Part shown: in pieces, positions 4,609 through 6,781 of the stretch
How the letters are laid out: every line of letters starts with the position of its first letter
Numbering within the stretch: position 1 is the stretch's first letter
Translations under genes and position numbers: made by a program
Notes under the pieces: model-generated
The model's database searches: none
The model's input: only the letters and a program-made list of their open reading frames with translations
Told to the model about the DNA's origin: nothing
Source of the DNA: a bacterium
GTDB lineage: Bacteria; Verrucomicrobiota; Verrucomicrobiae; JAJYAR01
DNA: 6,781 nt
NCBI GenBank assembly: GCA_021779435.1
Contig: JAJYAR010000150.1
Coordinates: 1 to 6,781, forward strand
Direction of reading: 5' to 3'

Positions 4609-6781
4609 CTATTTGCCGCGGAGCCGGGAGATCCAATCGACGGCTTTTTCGGTCAGGCCGGTCTTCTGCACCGCGAGGGCCACCAGCCGATTGCTGAGAT
4701 CGGAGTTGTCCACACTGGCGAGGGTGCCGCCGACGGTGACGGGGATCGTGCACCCGGTGTAACCGAGGTCGTCAGGGCGTCCCTCGAGCACGCCGAGAAA
4801 CTTCATCAACTCGCCCGGCCGGCCGCGCGCCTTCAGCTGAAGATCGAGCGCAACGGCTTCATTGATGATGGACCGGCCCGGCACGAAACGGGCCGTGCCG
4901 CTTCCGGCTATCCGGTATTCAGGCGAGATCAACGTGAACTCCTTCACCGACGTCGTCAGCGCCTCGTCGCGCACGACCACGACGTTCAACTGGTCGTAGG
5001 CGATCGACGAAAGCGACTTCGCGAGTTCGCTCGCCGCCTGCGACCGGTTCCGGATCTCGTCCACGTCGGACTGGCTCGGATCCTTTCTGCCAATCGAGGT
5101 GATGGCGTTGCCGGCGGAGGCCAGCCAGCTCATGAGCTTGCTCGAGTTCTCTACCAGGTTGCCGACGTTCACGGTCATTCCTCGGAACGTGCCGCTCCTG
5201 CTTCTGAGATCGAACTCACCGTACGCCCGCGAAGGCAGCTGGGCGACGCGTGCCGCGCGCGAGCGGAGGTGCGTTGAAACGGTGAACCGTCCCTCGACCG
5301 TCGGCTGCTGTCGCGGATTCACGATCAGGAAGAGCGGGCCTGGATCGAAATCCGTGAGCTCGAGGTCTGCCGACGCCGAGTAGGGCCTGTCGGCGGTGGC
5401 ATCGAAGGAGAGCGCGCCCGAGACGGTCGCGGTGCCCTCCCCCACTCCGCCGCGGACGTCCTCGACGTTCACGGTTCCACCGGAGAGCCGGAGTTTTCCG
5501 GTGACGTTTCTGACCTCGAGTTTTTCGGAGTAACGGACACTCGCCAGATTGAGCGTCACGCTACCATCGAGACCGGCCCACGCCGGTGTGGACGCCTGCG
5601 ACGGCTCTCCGGCCGCGGTTGAGGTGATGGCGGGGACCGCGGCGGCAAACGCACGGACGTCATCGACGGAAAGCGACTTGCTGGTCAGCTGTGCATCGAA
5701 GGCGGCGCCCTTCGACCGCGGGGTCAGCGTGCCGTAGAGACTCAGGTCCGACTCGCGACCCTCGCGCTGCAGCGAAATGGGAGCATGAATGGTCCAGGAG
5801 CCGTCGGCTGAGTAATCCGCCCGGACGCCGCCCGTCACCGCCGGGAGATTGACCGGTGCGGAAGCGGACCCGGCGACGATGTTCTTGATCGCCACCTTGG
5901 CGTCGATCTTCCGTGTTTCGCCGAGGCTCGCCGCAAACTCGACGGTCGCATCGCCCCTCGTGAGCGCGACGACGTTGCGCGCGACCGGCTGGGCGGAAAG
6001 GGCGCCGAGATCGAGGCTCAGCAGTCCGGTTGCCTTCACCGCCTGCTCCGTGCCGGCCAGCCGCCCCGCGCGGGAGTCCAGCATGAGGACCGGGCGTCCG
6101 CCCGACCGCGAGGAGACGGCGGCGAGTTCCACCTGCCACCCCTGCGGCGTGTAATCGCCGGACGTGGTGAGGGACACATCGAGCGCCTGGAGCAGAGGAG
6201 CTCCGCGGCGGCTGACGGACAATCCGCCGATCGTGAGCGGGGTTTTCGTCTTGAACGTGAAGCCGCTGGCGCGTGGCGTGGCCACCAGTTCGCCACGCAG
6301 GTCCTCGCCGTTGACGGCAAGGTCCGGGGTGAACGGTTTGGCCCACGCGAGCGGCACGCCCTCGAGAACGATGCCGAGAAGCTCCCGTGCCGCGTCCGTC
6401 GGCACGAGCTGCCCGGAGGACGCGTTGAATTCAAACGCCTGCAGCGAACGAACCGTGGCGACCGGCTTGCTGCCCGAGAGCGCAGCCACGTTGAGCCGAC
6501 TGATGCTGAGGACGTCGCCACGACGGGCCACGTCGATGTCCGCGGTCAGCCGCGCGGCTCCCACGACCGCCAGTTCCGGCCACAGCACGCCGAGCCTGTC
6601 GACGGCAGCATCGAACCGACCCGTCGCGTGAACGGCGGTGAACGCGACATCGGCATCCAGCTTTCCCTCGCCGGTCGCGGCGAAGGTCGGCAGCACGCGG
6701 CCCGGCACGAAAGGCGTCACATCGGTATCGCGCACGTCGAGTTTCCAGGTGCCGTTGATCGCCTTCGCTGCTACGGGAAAC
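4609..6781 (-). CDS. AsmA-like envelope protein, C-terminal part (5' end outside window)
   Basis: The reading frame is open to the right edge of the window and gives 723 residues with no start. A GTG at 6735 is possible, but the 15 codons before it are in frame and protein-like, so the gene most likely continues beyond the window. The sequence alternates short polar beta-rich stretches with many Val/Leu/Thr/Ser and few charged clusters, as in AsmA/YhdP/TamB-type bridge-like proteins. A flexible linker rich in Ala, Ser, Thr and Pro lies near 5590-5645. The last 200 residues contain the segments FRGMTVNVGNLVEN, LISPEYRIAGSGTARF and YTGCTIPVTVGGTLASVDNSDL. These resemble the AsmA-type C-terminal domain that closes with 'non-repeat strand, G-S-G, then VxGTL..(P/V)D.S.L'. 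Family members are anchored in the inner membrane and span the periplasm, probably moving phospholipids. The anchor would be N-terminal and outside the window. Exact family and partner are unknown. A REP-like hairpin follows the stop. Confidence 0.78.
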   Translation of the reverse strand, partial: FPVAAKAINGTWKLDVRDTDVTPFVPGRVLPTFAATGEGKLDADVAFTAVHATGRFDAAVDRLGVLWPELAVVGAARLTADIDVARRGDVLSISRLNVAALSGSKPVATVRSLQAFEFNASSGQLVPTDAARELLGIVLEGVPLAWAKPFTPDLAVNGEDLRGELVATPRASGFTFKTKTPLTIGGLSVSRRGAPLLQALDVSLTTSGDYTPQGWQVELAAVSSRSGGRPVLMLDSRAGRLAGTEQAVKATGLLSLDLGALSAQPVARNVVALTRGDATVEFAASLGETRKIDAKVAIKNIVAGSASAPVNLPAVTGGVRADYSADGSWTIHAPISLQREGRESDLSLYGTLTPRSKGAAFDAQLTSKSLSVDDVRAFAAAVPAITSTAAGEPSQASTPAWAGLDGSVTLNLASVRYSEKLEVRNVTGKLRLSGGTVNVEDVRGGVGEGTATVSGALSFDATADRPYSASADLELTDFDPGPLFLIVNPRQQPTVEGRFTVSTHLRSRAARVAQLPSRAYGEFDLRSRSGTFRGMTVNVGNLVENSSKLMSWLASAGNAITSIGRKDPSQSDVDEIRNRSQAASELAKSLSSIAYDQLNVVVVRDEALTTSVKEFTLISPEYRIAGSGTARFVPGRSIINEAVALDLQLKARGRPGELMKFLGVLEGRPDDLGYTGCTIPVTVGGTLASVDNSDLSNRLVALAVQKTGLTEKAVDWISRLRGK

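Noticed and set aside
4198..5277. Plus-strand open frame (359 codons) across the repeat spacer and the AsmA-like gene
   Set aside because: It translates non-coding repeats and the antisense of the AsmA-like gene, and shows no domain.

Overview
The window is GC-rich bacterial DNA holding four protein genes, all on the minus strand. They are read from the right end to the left: the 3' part of a large AsmA-like envelope protein (4609-6781, 5' end outside the window), an AAA/ABC-type ATPase (3285-4277), a small TOPRIM-like partner protein (2629-3276), and a two-domain acyltransferase/acyl-activating enzyme of the Aas type (260-2509). A Gram-negative organism is indicated by the AsmA-like protein and the Aas-type phospholipid enzyme. 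Protein style, weak Shine-Dalgarno sites and repeat-rich spacers remind me of Verrucomicrobiota (Opitutae-like), but there is no rRNA or marker gene here, so the phylum is an inference of low to moderate confidence.

Layout: 1-259 is non-coding and made of hairpin repeats. 260-2509 is the aas-like gene, and 2510-2628 is its short upstream spacer with a possible promoter. 2629-3276 and 3285-4277 form a tight two-gene unit with an 8-base gap, the ATPase first. 4278-4608 is a second non-coding stretch packed with inverted and direct repeats. 4609-6781 is the AsmA-like gene.

The two outer genes belong to envelope lipid biology: lysophospholipid re-acylation, and a probable inner-to-outer membrane lipid-transport or assembly protein. 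The middle pair is different. It joins an ATPase with Walker A, signature, Walker B and switch-histidine motifs to a small protein with the acidic spacing of a TOPRIM nuclease fold (Glu near the N-terminus, Asp-x-Asp after a strand). This matches the general plan of OLD/RloAB/PARIS-like two-component defence or repair systems, although the partner does not look like any named effector that I can identify. It is the best candidate here for an undescribed system.

The second notable element is the set of repeats. At least three hairpin families in the two spacers carry the tetranucleotide GTAG at one foot, the hallmark of REP sequences mobilised by RAYT (Y1 REP-associated) transposases. Some are arranged as inverted pairs and some as duplicated units. 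No RAYT gene, insertion sequence, tRNA, rRNA or CRISPR array is seen in the window.
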